Positions 35,642-44,884 are shown, counted from the stretch's first letter. The stretch is DNA of 64,000 nt from Humitalea sp050632385 (GCF_050632385.1 NZ_CP192599.1:682001-746000); one strand, 5' to 3'. Numbers and translations are program-made. The notes: a model not told the origin generated them from the letters alone.

Positions 35642-36535
35642 TCAGCCGAACCGGCCGGTGATGTATTCCTGGGTCTTGGGGTGCTTGGGCGCTGTGAACA
35701 TCTGCGCCGCCGGCGATACCTCGATCAGCTCGCCCAGGTAGAAGAAGGCCACCTGGTCGGCGCAGCGCGCCGCCTGCTGCATGTTGTGCGTCACGATGCA
35801 GATGGTGAAGTCGCGCTTCAACTCGTCGATCAGCTCCTCGATCTTCAAGGTGCTGATGGGGTCGAGGGCGGATGTCGGCTCGTCGAACAGGATCACCTCA
35901 GGCCGCACCGCGATGGTGCGGGCGATGCACAGGCGCTGCTGCTGGCCACCCGACAGGCCCATGGCGCTGGCATCCAGGCGGTCCTTGACCTCACCCCACA
36001 GGGCGGCGCGGGTCAGCGCCCATTCGATGCGCTCGTCCATGGCAGGCTTCGCCAGCTTTTCATGCAGGCGGATGCCGAAGGCGATGTTCTCGCGGATCGT
36101 CATGGGGAAGGGCGTGGGCTTCTGGAAGACCATGCCGATCTTCGCCCGCAGCGCGTTCATGTCGACGCTGTCGGCGATGATGTTCTCGCCATCCAGCAGG
36201 ACCTCGCCCGTCGCGCGCTGGCCCGGATACAGGCTGTACATCCGGTTCAGCACCCGCAGCAGGGTGGACTTGCCGCAGCCCGACGGGCCGATCATGCCGG
36301 TGACCTGCTTTTCCGGCAGGTCGAAGTTGATCGCCTTCAGCGCCCGGTTCGCGCCGTAGAAGAAATCCAGGTTGCGGCAGGAAATGCGGGCCTGGGCGTT
36401 CAGCGCCGCGGTGCTGCGTGCCTCGACGCCACCGAAGCCGGTGGTGGCTGCCATGCGGGGGGGCGCGCCGTCGGTCATGCTGCTGCTCATCGTCGTGTCC
36501 TTCGGGTCCAGAATGGGCTTGTCGGGGGCGTTCAT
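35642..36535 (-). CDS. pstB: Phosphate ABC transporter ATP-binding protein PstB
   Basis: 297 residues, with ~35 extra at the N-terminus compared with most PstB. Walker A is GPSGCGKST, the signature LSGGQQQRLCIAR, and Walker B ends FDEPTSALDPIST. The conserved NLDFFYGANRALKAINFDLPE start of the core is clear. The ATG overlaps the TGA of pstA. A later start would remove the extra N-terminus. It energises phosphate import. Confidence 0.95.
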   Translation of the reverse strand: MNAPDKPILDPKDTTMSSSMTDGAPPRMAATTGFGGVEARSTAALNAQARISCRNLDFFYGANRALKAINFDLPEKQVTGMIGPSGCGKSTLLRVLNRMYSLYPGQRATGEVLLDGENIIADSVDMNALRAKIGMVFQKPTPFPMTIRENIAFGIRLHEKLAKPAMDERIEWALTRAALWGEVKDRLDASAMGLSGGQQQRLCIARTIAVRPEVILFDEPTSALDPISTLKIEELIDELKRDFTICIVTHNMQQAARCADQVAFFYLGELIEVSPAAQMFTAPKHPKTQEYITGRFG

Positions 36536-37407
36536 CAGCGTGGCTTCAGCACGGCGCGGGCCACGACGTTCAGCCCCAGCACCATGGCGGTGGTCAGCAG
36601 CGCACCGGCCCAGGCCAGCGCGATCCAGTCTTCGTAGGGCGAGCCGGCATAGGCGTAGATGGTCAGCGGCAGGCTGGGGAAGGGCTTGGTCAGGTCGGTC
36701 GACCAGTTGTTATTGCCGAGCGAGGTGAACAGCAGCGGCGCCGTTTCCCCCGCGATCCGCGCGATGCCGAGCAGGATGCCGGTCAGGATGCCGCTGATCG
36801 CCGAACGCCAGCACACCAGCACGATCATCTTCCACTTCGGCGCACCCAGGCCACAGACCGCTTCGCGCAGCGTGTCGGGGATCAGCCGCAGCATGTCCTC
36901 GGTCGTGCGCACCACCACCGGGATGATGATGATCGACAGCGCCACCACGCCCGCCCAGCCGGAGAACCCGCCAAAGGGCACCACCAGCAACTGGTAGACG
37001 AACAGACCGATCAGGATGGAGGGTGCCGAGAGCAGGATGTCCGACACGAAGCGGACCATGTTGCCCAGGGCCGAATTGCGCGCGTATTCGGCCAGGTAGG
37101 TGCCGACCAGCATGCCGATCGGTGTGCCGATGACGGTTGCGATCGACACCTGGATCAGGCTGCCGACGATGGCGTTCAACAACCCGCCGTTGGACCCTGG
37201 CGGCCTGGTGCTGGTGGTGAACAGCGTGAGGTCGAGGGCGGCAAAGCCGCGATAGGTCAGCAGCCCCAGGATCGACACCAGCACGCCCAGGGCGATGATG
37301 GTGGCGAGGTTGCAGAGCACGCGGACCAGCGTGTCGCGGCGCTTGCGGCTACGACCCAGGGCGGCGGCGGTGGCCGCGTCGCGGGCGGCGAAGATGGTGG
37401 CGCTCAT
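36535..37407 (-). CDS. pstA: Phosphate ABC transporter permease PstA
   Basis: 290 residues with six membrane helices. The EAA-like loop reads LIPDTLREAVCGLGAPKWKMIVLV. The early IGTPIGMLVGTYLAEYA and NNWSTDLTKPFPSLPLTIYAYA segments are typical of PstA. It pairs with PstC. Its stop overlaps the pstB start. Confidence 0.95.
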   Translation of the reverse strand: MSATIFAARDAATAAALGRSRKRRDTLVRVLCNLATIIALGVLVSILGLLTYRGFAALDLTLFTTSTRPPGSNGGLLNAIVGSLIQVSIATVIGTPIGMLVGTYLAEYARNSALGNMVRFVSDILLSAPSILIGLFVYQLLVVPFGGFSGWAGVVALSIIIIPVVVRTTEDMLRLIPDTLREAVCGLGAPKWKMIVLVCWRSAISGILTGILLGIARIAGETAPLLFTSLGNNNWSTDLTKPFPSLPLTIYAYAGSPYEDWIALAWAGALLTTAMVLGLNVVARAVLKPR

Positions 37408-37423
37408 GATCCGATATCCTCTC

Positions 37424-38398
37424 TCACGAGCCGATCTTGGGGCGCAGCAGCAGGCGCGAGGCCGCCAGCACGATGAAGGAAATGACGAAGAGGATGAAGC
37501 CGAGCGCCAGCAGCGCCGAGAGCTTCAGGCTGCCCAATTCGCTTTCGCCGAACTCCAGCGCCACGATCGAGGCGATGGTGTTGCCCGAACCGAAGAGCGA
37601 GGTGGAGATGCGGTTGGCGTTGCCGATGACGAAGGTCACCGCCATCGTCTCACCCAATGCGCGCCCCAGGCCCAGCATGATGCCGCCGGCGACCGAGATG
37701 CGGGTATAGGGCAGCACGACGCCCTTCACGACCTCCCAGGTCGTGGCCCCCAGGCCATAGGCGCTTTCCTTGTAGACCTGCGGGACCTGCAGGAAGACAT
37801 CGCGCATGGTCGCGGCGATGAAGGGCAGCACCATGACCGCCAGCACCAGGGCCGCGGTAAAGATGCCGGTGCCGAAGGCCGGGCCCTGGAACAGCGCCCC
37901 GATGATCGGCACTTCGCCGATGGTGTCGATCATCCAGGGCTGCACGGTGCTGGCCATGATCGGCGCCAGCAGGAAGAAGCCCCACATGCCGTAGATGATC
38001 GATGGCACGGCGGCCAGCAATTCGATCGCGGTGCCGACCGGCCCGCGCAGCCAGGGCGGCGCCAGTTCGGTCAAATAGAAGGCGACGCCAAAGGCCAGCG
38101 GCACGGCCAGCAGCAGCGCCAGCACGGCGGTGACGATGGTGCCGTAGATCGACACGCCGGCGCCAAAAACCTCGGCCACCGGGTCCCATTCGACGCCGGT
38201 GACGAAGCCGAGGCCGAAGGTCCGGAAGGCGGGCCAGCCGCCGATGAACAATTCGACGATGATGCCGCCGAGCAGCAGCAGCACGATGACACCGGCCGAG
38301 GTGCAGGCCCCGGCGAAGAGCGTATCGCCCAAGGAGGCGCCCGACTTGCGGCGAGGGGCGGCTATCGGCGCCCCCAGGATGGCTGTTGATTGCGACAA
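37424..38398 (-). CDS. pstC: Phosphate ABC transporter permease PstC
   Basis: 324 residues from the TTG at 38398, which has GGAG about nine bases upstream. The frame also opens at a GTG at 38449, but that codon lies in the loop of a strong hairpin, so I prefer the TTG. Family features include GVEWDPVAEVFG, a LAVPLAFGVAFYLTEL helix and the EAA-like loop VPQVYKESAYGLGATTWEVVKGVVLPY. It forms the channel with PstA. Confidence 0.92.
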   Translation of the reverse strand: MSQSTAILGAPIAAPRRKSGASLGDTLFAGACTSAGVIVLLLLGGIIVELFIGGWPAFRTFGLGFVTGVEWDPVAEVFGAGVSIYGTIVTAVLALLLAVPLAFGVAFYLTELAPPWLRGPVGTAIELLAAVPSIIYGMWGFFLLAPIMASTVQPWMIDTIGEVPIIGALFQGPAFGTGIFTAALVLAVMVLPFIAATMRDVFLQVPQVYKESAYGLGATTWEVVKGVVLPYTRISVAGGIMLGLGRALGETMAVTFVIGNANRISTSLFGSGNTIASIVALEFGESELGSLKLSALLALGFILFVISFIVLAASRLLLRPKIGS

Positions 38399-38433
38399 GG
38401 GGTCCGCTCCGGCCAAGGATCGCGCAGGTAGAA

Positions 38434-38460
38434 GGGGTGACGCCGTCACGGCGTCACCCC
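38434..38460 (-). promoter_or_regulatory. Perfect hairpin between pstS and pstC
   Basis: An 11-bp perfect inverted repeat (38434-38444 with 38450-38460) closes a five-base GTCAC loop eight bases after the pstS stop. No T-run follows, so it probably acts as an mRNA stabiliser or partial terminator, allowing more PstS than permease. Similar stem-loops after binding-protein genes are common in ABC operons. Confidence 0.75.
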
Positions 38461-38468
38461 GGGTGTGA

Positions 38469-39521
38469 TCAGGCGGACCAGACGGCCGCGCCGTTCGGGC
38501 CCTTGACGCCGCTCCAGGTCGCCCGCACCGCGGTCTTCACCGCGTCCGGCAGCGGGATGTATTCCAGCTCATGCGCCAGGGCATCGCCCGACTTGTAGGC
38601 CCAGTCGAAGAACCGCAGCGTGTTCAGCGCGCGGGTCGCATCGGTCGGCTCCAGCGGCACGATCACCCAGGTCGGCCCGACGATCGGCCAGGAATTGGCG
38701 CCCGCCGTGTCGATGATGGAGGCGGCGAAGTTCGGCACGGTCCAATCGGCGTTCGCGGCGGCGGCGGTGAAGTTCGCCGTGTTCGGCTCGACGAAGTTGC
38801 CGGCCTTGTTCTTCAACTGCGTCGAGGTCAGGCGGTTCTGGATGGCATAGGCATTCTCGACATAGCCGATCGCACCGCGCGTGTTGCGCACGGTCGCGGC
38901 CACGCCCTCGTTGCCACGGGCGCCATTGCCGACTGGCCAGCGGACGGAGGTGCCGGCGCCAACCTTGTCTTTCCATTCCGGCGACACGGCCGACAGGTAG
39001 GACACCCAGATGAAGGTCGTGCCCGAGCCATCGGCGCGATAGACCGGCGCGATCGCCAGGCTCGGCAGGGTCACGCCGGCGTTGATCGCGACGATGCGCG
39101 GGTCGTTCCAGCGGGTGATCTTGCCGAGGTAGATGTCGGCCAGGATCTCGCCGGTCATCTTCAACTGGTTATCGGCAATCCCGGGCAGGTTCACGATGGC
39201 GACCAGCGAACCCATGACGGTCGGGAACTGGAGGAACTTGCCCTCGGCGATCTGCGCCGCCGGCATCGGGGCGTCCGACGCGCCGAAATCGACCGTGCGG
39301 TTGCGGATCTGCGCCAGGCCCGCGCCCGAGCCGACCGACTGGTAGTTCACGGCGACGCTGATCCCCGAACGGGCCGCTTCGGCCCACTTCTGGTAGATCG
39401 GCGCCGGGAAGGACGCGCCCGCGCCCGTGACCGGGGCGGCGGCGCCCTGGGCAAAACCGATGCTGGGCGCGGCGAGGGCGGCGGCGCTGGTGAACAATGC
39501 GCTGCGGCGGGTGATAAGCAT
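38469..39521 (-). CDS. pstS: Phosphate ABC transporter substrate-binding protein PstS
   Basis: 350 residues with a signal peptide (ITRRSALFTSAAALAAPSIGFAQG). Phosphate-site segments are clear: TGAGASFPAPIYQKW, QSVGSGAGLAQI and DGSGTTFIW. The ATG at 39521 opens the signal peptide and follows the Pho box by ~90 bases. It is the periplasmic phosphate receptor and first gene of the pst-pho operon. Confidence 0.96.
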   Translation of the reverse strand: MLITRRSALFTSAAALAAPSIGFAQGAAAPVTGAGASFPAPIYQKWAEAARSGISVAVNYQSVGSGAGLAQIRNRTVDFGASDAPMPAAQIAEGKFLQFPTVMGSLVAIVNLPGIADNQLKMTGEILADIYLGKITRWNDPRIVAINAGVTLPSLAIAPVYRADGSGTTFIWVSYLSAVSPEWKDKVGAGTSVRWPVGNGARGNEGVAATVRNTRGAIGYVENAYAIQNRLTSTQLKNKAGNFVEPNTANFTAAAANADWTVPNFAASIIDTAGANSWPIVGPTWVIVPLEPTDATRALNTLRFFDWAYKSGDALAHELEYIPLPDAVKTAVRATWSGVKGPNGAAVWSA

Positions 39522-39611
39522 GCTTGGGAAACTCCCCGATAAGAAAGGCTGACCTGGGTCGGCCGGCGAGGCGCTTCTAGGTCGCCAGGGCGACGCCACG
39601 ATTGCAGATTT

Positions 39612-39629
39612 ATGAAGGTAAGATGACAG
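39612..39629 (-). promoter_or_regulatory. Pho box upstream of pstS
   Basis: On the minus strand an 18-base site reads CTGTCAT-CTTA-CCTTCAT. The first half is a perfect PhoB half-site, the spacer is four bases, and the second half matches five of seven positions. It lies ~90 bases before the pstS start, the expected place for PhoB activation. Confidence 0.8.
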
Positions 39630-39661
39630 TGATGGCGACAACCCAGGGTAGTTGTCTGTGA

Positions 39662-40642
39662 CTATTCCCGCCCGCGCGGGCGCCCCAGCAGCCCGTCAAC
39701 CGCGCCCGACAGGCTGATCGCGCCGTCCAGCACCGCCGCCACGGCTGCGGCGATGGGCATTTCCACCCCCGCCCGCGCCGCGCGCGCGACCAGGGCCGGG
39801 GCGGTCGCCACGCCTTCTGTGACACTTGTGCGGCCAGCCAGGATGGCCGCCGCGGTCTCACCCCGCCCCAGGGCGAGGCCGAAGGAAAAGTTCCGGCTGG
39901 CGGCCCCGGTGCAGGTCAGCAGCAGGTCGCCCAGGCCCGACAGCCCCGCCACCGTCTCCGCCCGCCCGCCCAGCGCCACGGCCAGCCGCGCGATTTCGGC
40001 CAGGCCCCGGGTGACCAGGGCGGCACGGGCGTTTTCGCCGAGTCCCGCGCCGATCACCGCCCCGGCGGCGATGGCGATGACGTTTTTCGCGGCCCCCCCG
40101 ACCTCGGCCCCGATCGGGTCATCCCCGGCGTAGAGCCGGAAGGAGGGGGTGCCCAGCAAATCCGGGACCTGCGCGCGGAACGCATCGTCCAGGCTGGCCA
40201 CCACGGCCGCCGCGGGCAGGCCGGCGGCGACCTCGGCCGCGAAATTGGGGCCGGAGAGCACGCCGATGACCGCATCGGGCCGCAGGCCGGTGGCGATTTC
40301 GGTCGGCAGGCGCAGGGTCGTGCGCTCGACCCCCTTGGCCGCCAGCAGCAAGGGCGCGTCATGCGCGGGCAGGGTGGCGAGGACCGAGGCCAGATGCTGC
40401 GTCGGCACCGCCAGCACGATGAGTGCCGCACCCTCCAGGGCCTGCCGCGCATCGGAGGTGATGCGCATGGACTCGGGCAGGGCGATGCCCGCCAGATGCG
40501 CGTCGTTGCGGCGGGTGGCGGCCATATCGGCCGCGCGTTCCGGCATGCGGACCCAAAGCGCCACGTCCCGCCCGGCGCGGGCCGCCTGGATCGCCAGCGC
40601 CGTGCCCCAGGCCCCGGCGCCGATGACGGCGATGCGGGCCAT
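39662..40642 (-). CDS. gpsA: Glycerol-3-phosphate dehydrogenase [NAD(P)+]
   Basis: 326 residues. The Rossmann motif GAGAWGTALA is at the N-terminus. VLSGPNFAAEVAAGLP, GGAAKNVIAIAAG and the GLSGLGDLLLTCTG catalytic/structural segments are typical of GpsA. It makes sn-glycerol 3-phosphate for phospholipid synthesis. Its ATG directly abuts the stop of rlmJ. It is upstream of, and on the same strand as, pstS. Confidence 0.95.
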   Translation of the reverse strand: MARIAVIGAGAWGTALAIQAARAGRDVALWVRMPERAADMAATRRNDAHLAGIALPESMRITSDARQALEGAALIVLAVPTQHLASVLATLPAHDAPLLLAAKGVERTTLRLPTEIATGLRPDAVIGVLSGPNFAAEVAAGLPAAAVVASLDDAFRAQVPDLLGTPSFRLYAGDDPIGAEVGGAAKNVIAIAAGAVIGAGLGENARAALVTRGLAEIARLAVALGGRAETVAGLSGLGDLLLTCTGAASRNFSFGLALGRGETAAAILAGRTSVTEGVATAPALVARAARAGVEMPIAAAVAAVLDGAISLSGAVDGLLGRPRGRE

Positions 40643-41470
40643 CTACTCCGGCACCAGCATGGTGACGGCGCAGCCCTGGCCGGCCTCGCCATTGCCCAGG
40701 CGTGCAAGCAAAGCCTGAAGGATCTCCGTCGCCGCCTCGGCAAAGCCCCAGGGCGGGTTCACCACCACCAGCCCGCAGCCGTTCAGCCGGTCGGCATCGG
40801 TCGGCTCCCGCAGCCACAACTGGCAATCCAGCACGTCGCGAACGCCGCTATCGGCCAAGTCGGTATGAAACGCCCGGACCGGCGCGCGATGCTTGATCGG
40901 ATACCAGGCGGCCTGGATGGCGGCGCGGAAGCGGTGGTTCACCAGGGCGAGGCCCGTCGCCAGGCGGCCGAATTCGCCCGGCTCCTCAAAGGGCGGATCG
41001 ATCAGCACCAGGCCGCGACGTTCGGGGAAGGGGGTCAGGGCGCGCAAAGCCTCCCAGGCATCGCGCTTGTGCACGGCAACCTGCGCGTCGCGGCGGAACA
41101 ATTGCGCCAGGGCCGCGTGATCCTCGGGGTGCAGTTCGCAGGCCAGCAGCCGGTCGTCCGGGCGCAACCGGTCGCGGATCTGCAGCGGCGACCCCGGATA
41201 GGTCACCGGCGCCCCGGCGCCATTCATCGCTGCGACCCAGGGTGCCAGCGGGCCGTCCGTGATCTCCAGCAGCCGCCCGATCCCGGTCAGCCATTCGCCG
41301 GTGCGCCGCGCCTCGTCCGACGACAGGTCATAGCGCCCGCGCCCGGCATGGGTATCCAGCACGGCAAAGGGCGCGGGCTTTTTCAGCAGGGCATCCAGCA
41401 GCGCGTGCAGCAGCGCGTGCTTGACGCAATCGGCGAAATTTCCGGCATGGAAGGCGTGGCGATAATTCAC
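40643..41470 (-). CDS. rlmJ: 23S rRNA (adenine(2030)-N(6))-methyltransferase RlmJ
   Basis: 275 residues. The GTG start at 41470 yields the canonical NYRHAFHAGNFADCVKHALL. LDTHAGRGRYDL is the SAM-binding region, and the catalytic DPPFE motif appears as LIDPPFEEPGEF. It methylates A2030 of 23S rRNA. It lies in a tight tsaD-rlmJ-gpsA run. Confidence 0.93.
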   Translation of the reverse strand: MNYRHAFHAGNFADCVKHALLHALLDALLKKPAPFAVLDTHAGRGRYDLSSDEARRTGEWLTGIGRLLEITDGPLAPWVAAMNGAGAPVTYPGSPLQIRDRLRPDDRLLACELHPEDHAALAQLFRRDAQVAVHKRDAWEALRALTPFPERRGLVLIDPPFEEPGEFGRLATGLALVNHRFRAAIQAAWYPIKHRAPVRAFHTDLADSGVRDVLDCQLWLREPTDADRLNGCGLVVVNPPWGFAEAATEILQALLARLGNGEAGQGCAVTMLVPE

Positions 41471-41510
41471 CGGCGCCTTGTCGGGGGGCGGCGGCCAGGA
41501 CGCAAGGGCC

Positions 41511-42554
41511 TCAAGGCGCGGTGAGCGTATCCAGCGGCCAGCGCGGGCGCGGCGCATGCCCGACAGGATCGCGATCCCCGGCACGCAGCCGCTCGATCCC
41601 GGCCCAGGCGACCATCACCGCGTTGTCCGTACACAGCCGGATCGGCGGCGCCACCAGCGGCAGCCCCGCCCGCGCCGCGACCCCCGCCAGCGCCGCCCGC
41701 ACCGCGCCATTGGCCGCGACCCCGCCGGCCACGACCATCGCGGTCGGGCCGTCGATCATCGCCAACGCATGCGCCGCCCGATCGGCCAGCACCGCCGCGA
41801 CCGAGGCCTGGAACCCCGCCGCCAAATCCGCACGATCCTGGTCGCAGGTCGCCTTCGCCGCCTTCTGGGCGACCGCCGTCTTCAACCCGGAAAAGGAGAA
41901 ATCGCACCCCGCCCGCCCGAAAAGAGGGCGGGGCAGGGGCGCGCGCTTTGCATCCCCCGTCGCCGCCAGCCGTTCCAGCAAGGGCCCGCCGGGCCAGCCC
42001 AGCCCCAGAATCTTGGCGGATTTGTCAAAAGCCTCGCCGATCGCATCATCCAGCGTGCTGCCCAGGCGGCGGTATTGGCCCAGCCCCTCGACCGCGACGC
42101 ATTGGCAATGCCCGCCCGACAGCAGCAGCAGCAGGTAGGGAAAGGCCGGCGGCGCGCCCAGGCTCGGCAGCCGCGGGGTCAGCGCATGCGCCTCCAGATG
42201 GTTCACGGCGATGAAGGGCTTTTGGTTCGCCAGCGCCATGCCCTTGGCGAAACTGGCCCCCACCACCAACCCGCCGATCAGCCCGGGGCCGGATGTCGCG
42301 GCGATTCCGCCCAGGTCTTGCGGGCCGATCCCGGCCTCCTCCAGCACCCGCGCCACCAGCGCCGGCAGATGCGCCAGATGCGCGCGGGCGGCGATTTCCG
42401 GCACCACCCCGCCAAAGGCCACATGTTCCGCCAGTTGCGACCGCACCACCTCGGCCAAAATGGTCCCGTCCGCGGCGAGCACGGCGGCGGCGGTTTCGTC
42501 GCAACTGCTTTCGATTCCGAGGACGGGGCCGGTCAGGTGATCTATGCGTTCCAC
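41511..42554 (-). CDS. tsaD: tRNA N6-threonylcarbamoyladenosine synthase subunit TsaD
   Basis: 347 residues of the ASKHA fold. GIESSCDETAAAV at the N-terminus, NHLEAHALTPRL with metal-binding histidines, LLSGGHCQ and VAGGVAANGAVR are diagnostic. The start is taken as the GTG at 42554, which gives a normal-length enzyme. It transfers the threonylcarbamoyl group to A37 of ANN-decoding tRNAs. It is divergent from hemC with only 23 bases between starts. Confidence 0.95.
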   Translation of the reverse strand: MERIDHLTGPVLGIESSCDETAAAVLAADGTILAEVVRSQLAEHVAFGGVVPEIAARAHLAHLPALVARVLEEAGIGPQDLGGIAATSGPGLIGGLVVGASFAKGMALANQKPFIAVNHLEAHALTPRLPSLGAPPAFPYLLLLLSGGHCQCVAVEGLGQYRRLGSTLDDAIGEAFDKSAKILGLGWPGGPLLERLAATGDAKRAPLPRPLFGRAGCDFSFSGLKTAVAQKAAKATCDQDRADLAAGFQASVAAVLADRAAHALAMIDGPTAMVVAGGVAANGAVRAALAGVAARAGLPLVAPPIRLCTDNAVMVAWAGIERLRAGDRDPVGHAPRPRWPLDTLTAP

Positions 42555-42577
42555 GAACGGGGTTCTATGACGCCGCC

Positions 42578-43588
42578 ATGTCCAAAGCCATGTCTCCTGG
42601 CCACTCCCTGCACCCCGGGCGCCGCGTGCCCGCCCATTCGCATGGCCTGCCGCTGCGCGTCGGCACCCGCGGTTCGCCGCTGGCGCTTTGGCAGACACGA
42701 CACTTCCTTGAGATCATTACCGGATTCTGCCCTGTGCTCCGCGCGGTGGATGCGTTCGAGGAACATGTGATCGCCACCTCCGGCGACCAGATCCAGGACC
42801 GCCGCCTGGCCGACATCGGCGGCAAGGGCCTCTTCGCCAAGGAAATCCACGAGGCCCTGCTGGATGGGCGGGTGGATTTCGCCGTCCATAGCCTGAAGGA
42901 CCTGGAAACCGAGATGCCCCCTGGCATCGTCCTGGCCTGCACCCTGAAGCGCGAGGATGCGCGCGACGCGCTGGTCCTCGGCGCCGGCTGCGGCCAGCCC
43001 GACCCGGCCGATCCCTATGCCTGCCTGCCGGTCGGCGCCACCATCGGCACCGCCAGCCTGCGCCGCCAGGCCCAGGTGCTGGCCGCGCGCCCCGACCTGA
43101 CCGTGGCGATGATCCGCGGCAATGTGCAAAGCCGCCTGGATAAGGTCCGCGCCGGCGGCTTCGACGCCACGCTGCTCGCCCTCGCCGGCCTGCGCCGGCT
43201 CGGCCTGGAACACGAAGCCTCCCTGGTGCTGGACCCCGAGGCGATGGTCCCCGCCGCCGGCCAGGGCATCGTCGGCGTCACCTGCCGCGCCGCCAACGTC
43301 GAACTGCTGGAACTGCTGAGCGGGATCGAGGATCGGGAAGCCGCCGCCGTCTCCCAGGCGGAACGGGCGATGCTGGCGGCCCTGGACGGGTCCTGCCGCA
43401 CCCCCATCGGCGGGCATGCGCGGCTGCTGCCGGATGGCAGCCTGCACCTGACCGGCCTGGTCGCCCGGCCGGATGGCAGTTTCCTGCTGAAGCGGTCGGT
43501 GCGCGGGGCGGCGGCCGATGCCGCGCGGATCGGGCGGGAACTGGGCGAAGGGCTGCGGGCCGATTGCCCGGCGGATATTTTTGGCTGA
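42578..43588 (+). CDS. hemC: Hydroxymethylbilane synthase (porphobilinogen deaminase)
   Basis: 336 residues. RVGTRGSPLALWQT at the N-terminus, IRGNVQSRLDKV in the middle, and the DGSCRTPIGGHA motif holding the dipyrromethane cofactor cysteine are all present. It polymerises four porphobilinogens in heme synthesis. The N-terminus carries ~20 extra residues before the core. hemD does not follow, unlike in many relatives. Confidence 0.95.
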   Translation: MSKAMSPGHSLHPGRRVPAHSHGLPLRVGTRGSPLALWQTRHFLEIITGFCPVLRAVDAFEEHVIATSGDQIQDRRLADIGGKGLFAKEIHEALLDGRVDFAVHSLKDLETEMPPGIVLACTLKREDARDALVLGAGCGQPDPADPYACLPVGATIGTASLRRQAQVLAARPDLTVAMIRGNVQSRLDKVRAGGFDATLLALAGLRRLGLEHEASLVLDPEAMVPAAGQGIVGVTCRAANVELLELLSGIEDREAAAVSQAERAMLAALDGSCRTPIGGHARLLPDGSLHLTGLVARPDGSFLLKRSVRGAAADAARIGRELGEGLRADCPADIFG

Positions 43589-43619
43589 CAGGGGGCGATC
43601 CTGCGCGGACTCCAGACAG

Positions 43620-44726
43620 TCAGGGCCCTGCAGCGAGTTTCTTGACCATGGGAACCGATCGCGCCGCCAGCGCCTCGATCCAGCGGCGCCATAGGTCCTT
43701 GCGGCGTTCCGTGACGGCGGCGACGGCGAACAGCACGACCAGCGTGATGCCGTACATCGCGGCACGGGACGCAGTTTCTCTCGGCGGCCAGGGCAGCACC
43801 GTCGTCAGAAAATGCGCCACCGGCAAGTGCAACAGGTAGATCGTGAAGGTCGCGCCCGCGAGCCATCGAACGGCCCCGACCAACCATCTCGGGGGCCGCC
43901 CAAGCATGGGCGCCGCGGCAGCCACGCCGATCAGATGGGCCGCGAACAGCCCACCGATGGCATACCGTCGCCCCAGCGCTGCGGGCGTCAACTCGACGGG
44001 AAATTCCAGGGGCGGGAAACCCCACCCCGCGACCGGCAGTATCGCGACCGCAGCCAGCAGCGCCAGCCATAGGCCGGCCCGGGGCGACAAGCGGTCGCGT
44101 AGCGCATAGGCGCCAACACCCATCAACCAAATGGGCCAATGCAACGCGACAAACGGGCCGAGCACCAACAGGAGAAGCCCGAGCGCCGTCAGCCGCACGG
44201 CACCACGGGCGAACAGGATCAGTCCGAAAGCGACATAGTACCAGACCTCGTAATTGAGCGACCACCACGGGCCCATCGATCCGGGAAGCCGTTCATCGAA
44301 CCAGATGCGCCCCAGGAACACCACGTTGCGCAAGTAGTCCTGCTCAAGCCTCGTGACATCGTAACTCAGGCCTGCGGCTTGCAGGTCGGGCCGCAGCATC
44401 ATGCCCCACCGGTCCAGCCAATAGGCCAGCACCAGGGCGGGCACGCCGACCGAAGCGATTCGTGCCACGCGGGCCATGGCGTAGGAGCGTGCGGTGGTCT
44501 CACGGCCGTCCGACACGTAGGCAATGACGTAGCCACTGAGGACGAAAAACACCGTCACGGCATCGGCCTTGTACGGCGCAACCTGCCAGAATAGCCCGTC
44601 GGTGAAGCGTTGCGCGGCGAGATGGCCCACCAGCACCAGCATCGCCGCCGAAAAGCGAACCGCATCAAGGTAGAGGGACGTGACTGGATGCACGATGGTC
44701 GTCCTTTTCTCGGAGGGCGCATCCAT
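43620..44726 (-). CDS. Acyltransferase 3 family membrane protein
   Basis: 368 residues with about ten membrane helices. YLDAVRFSAAMLVLVGHL at the N-terminus holds the catalytic-type histidine of the acyltransferase-3 family. VFFVLSGYVIAYV, the WWSLNYEVWYYVAFG segment and a late TIYLLHLP are also family marks. These enzymes O-acylate surface polysaccharides or lipids. Codon use is less GC-extreme than in neighbours, and the upstream region is very AT-rich, suggesting accessory origin. Acceptor unknown. Confidence 0.9.
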   Translation of the reverse strand: MDAPSEKRTTIVHPVTSLYLDAVRFSAAMLVLVGHLAAQRFTDGLFWQVAPYKADAVTVFFVLSGYVIAYVSDGRETTARSYAMARVARIASVGVPALVLAYWLDRWGMMLRPDLQAAGLSYDVTRLEQDYLRNVVFLGRIWFDERLPGSMGPWWSLNYEVWYYVAFGLILFARGAVRLTALGLLLLVLGPFVALHWPIWLMGVGAYALRDRLSPRAGLWLALLAAVAILPVAGWGFPPLEFPVELTPAALGRRYAIGGLFAAHLIGVAAAAPMLGRPPRWLVGAVRWLAGATFTIYLLHLPVAHFLTTVLPWPPRETASRAAMYGITLVVLFAVAAVTERRKDLWRRWIEALAARSVPMVKKLAAGP

Positions 44727-44741
44727 CGAGGCACGATGCAA

Positions 44742-44810
44742 ACCGCTAACGGCCGTAACGGTATCGAATTTAATTTTTTATCGCAATAAAAAGCTGACCC
44801 TCCGCGGCTC
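44742..44810. promoter_or_regulatory. AT-rich divergent promoter region
   Basis: A stretch around 44760-44800 is strikingly AT-rich (AATTTAATTTTTTATCGCAA) in an otherwise very GC-rich window. It separates the acyltransferase gene from the divergent lipoprotein gene. An ACGGCCGT palindrome sits at the acyltransferase side. Precise -35/-10 boxes are ambiguous in both directions. Confidence 0.5.
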
Positions 44811-44884
44811 GGGGGTTGCGCGGTGGGCGCATGGCTCGTTCACTCCGGCCGATCGCAGCCCGGATATTGGAAAGTCACGACGCA

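Noticed and set aside
34900..39521. Separate promoter for phoB or phoU
   Set aside because: Gaps are 10-16 bases or overlapping; no -35/-10 pair or Pho box is visible there.
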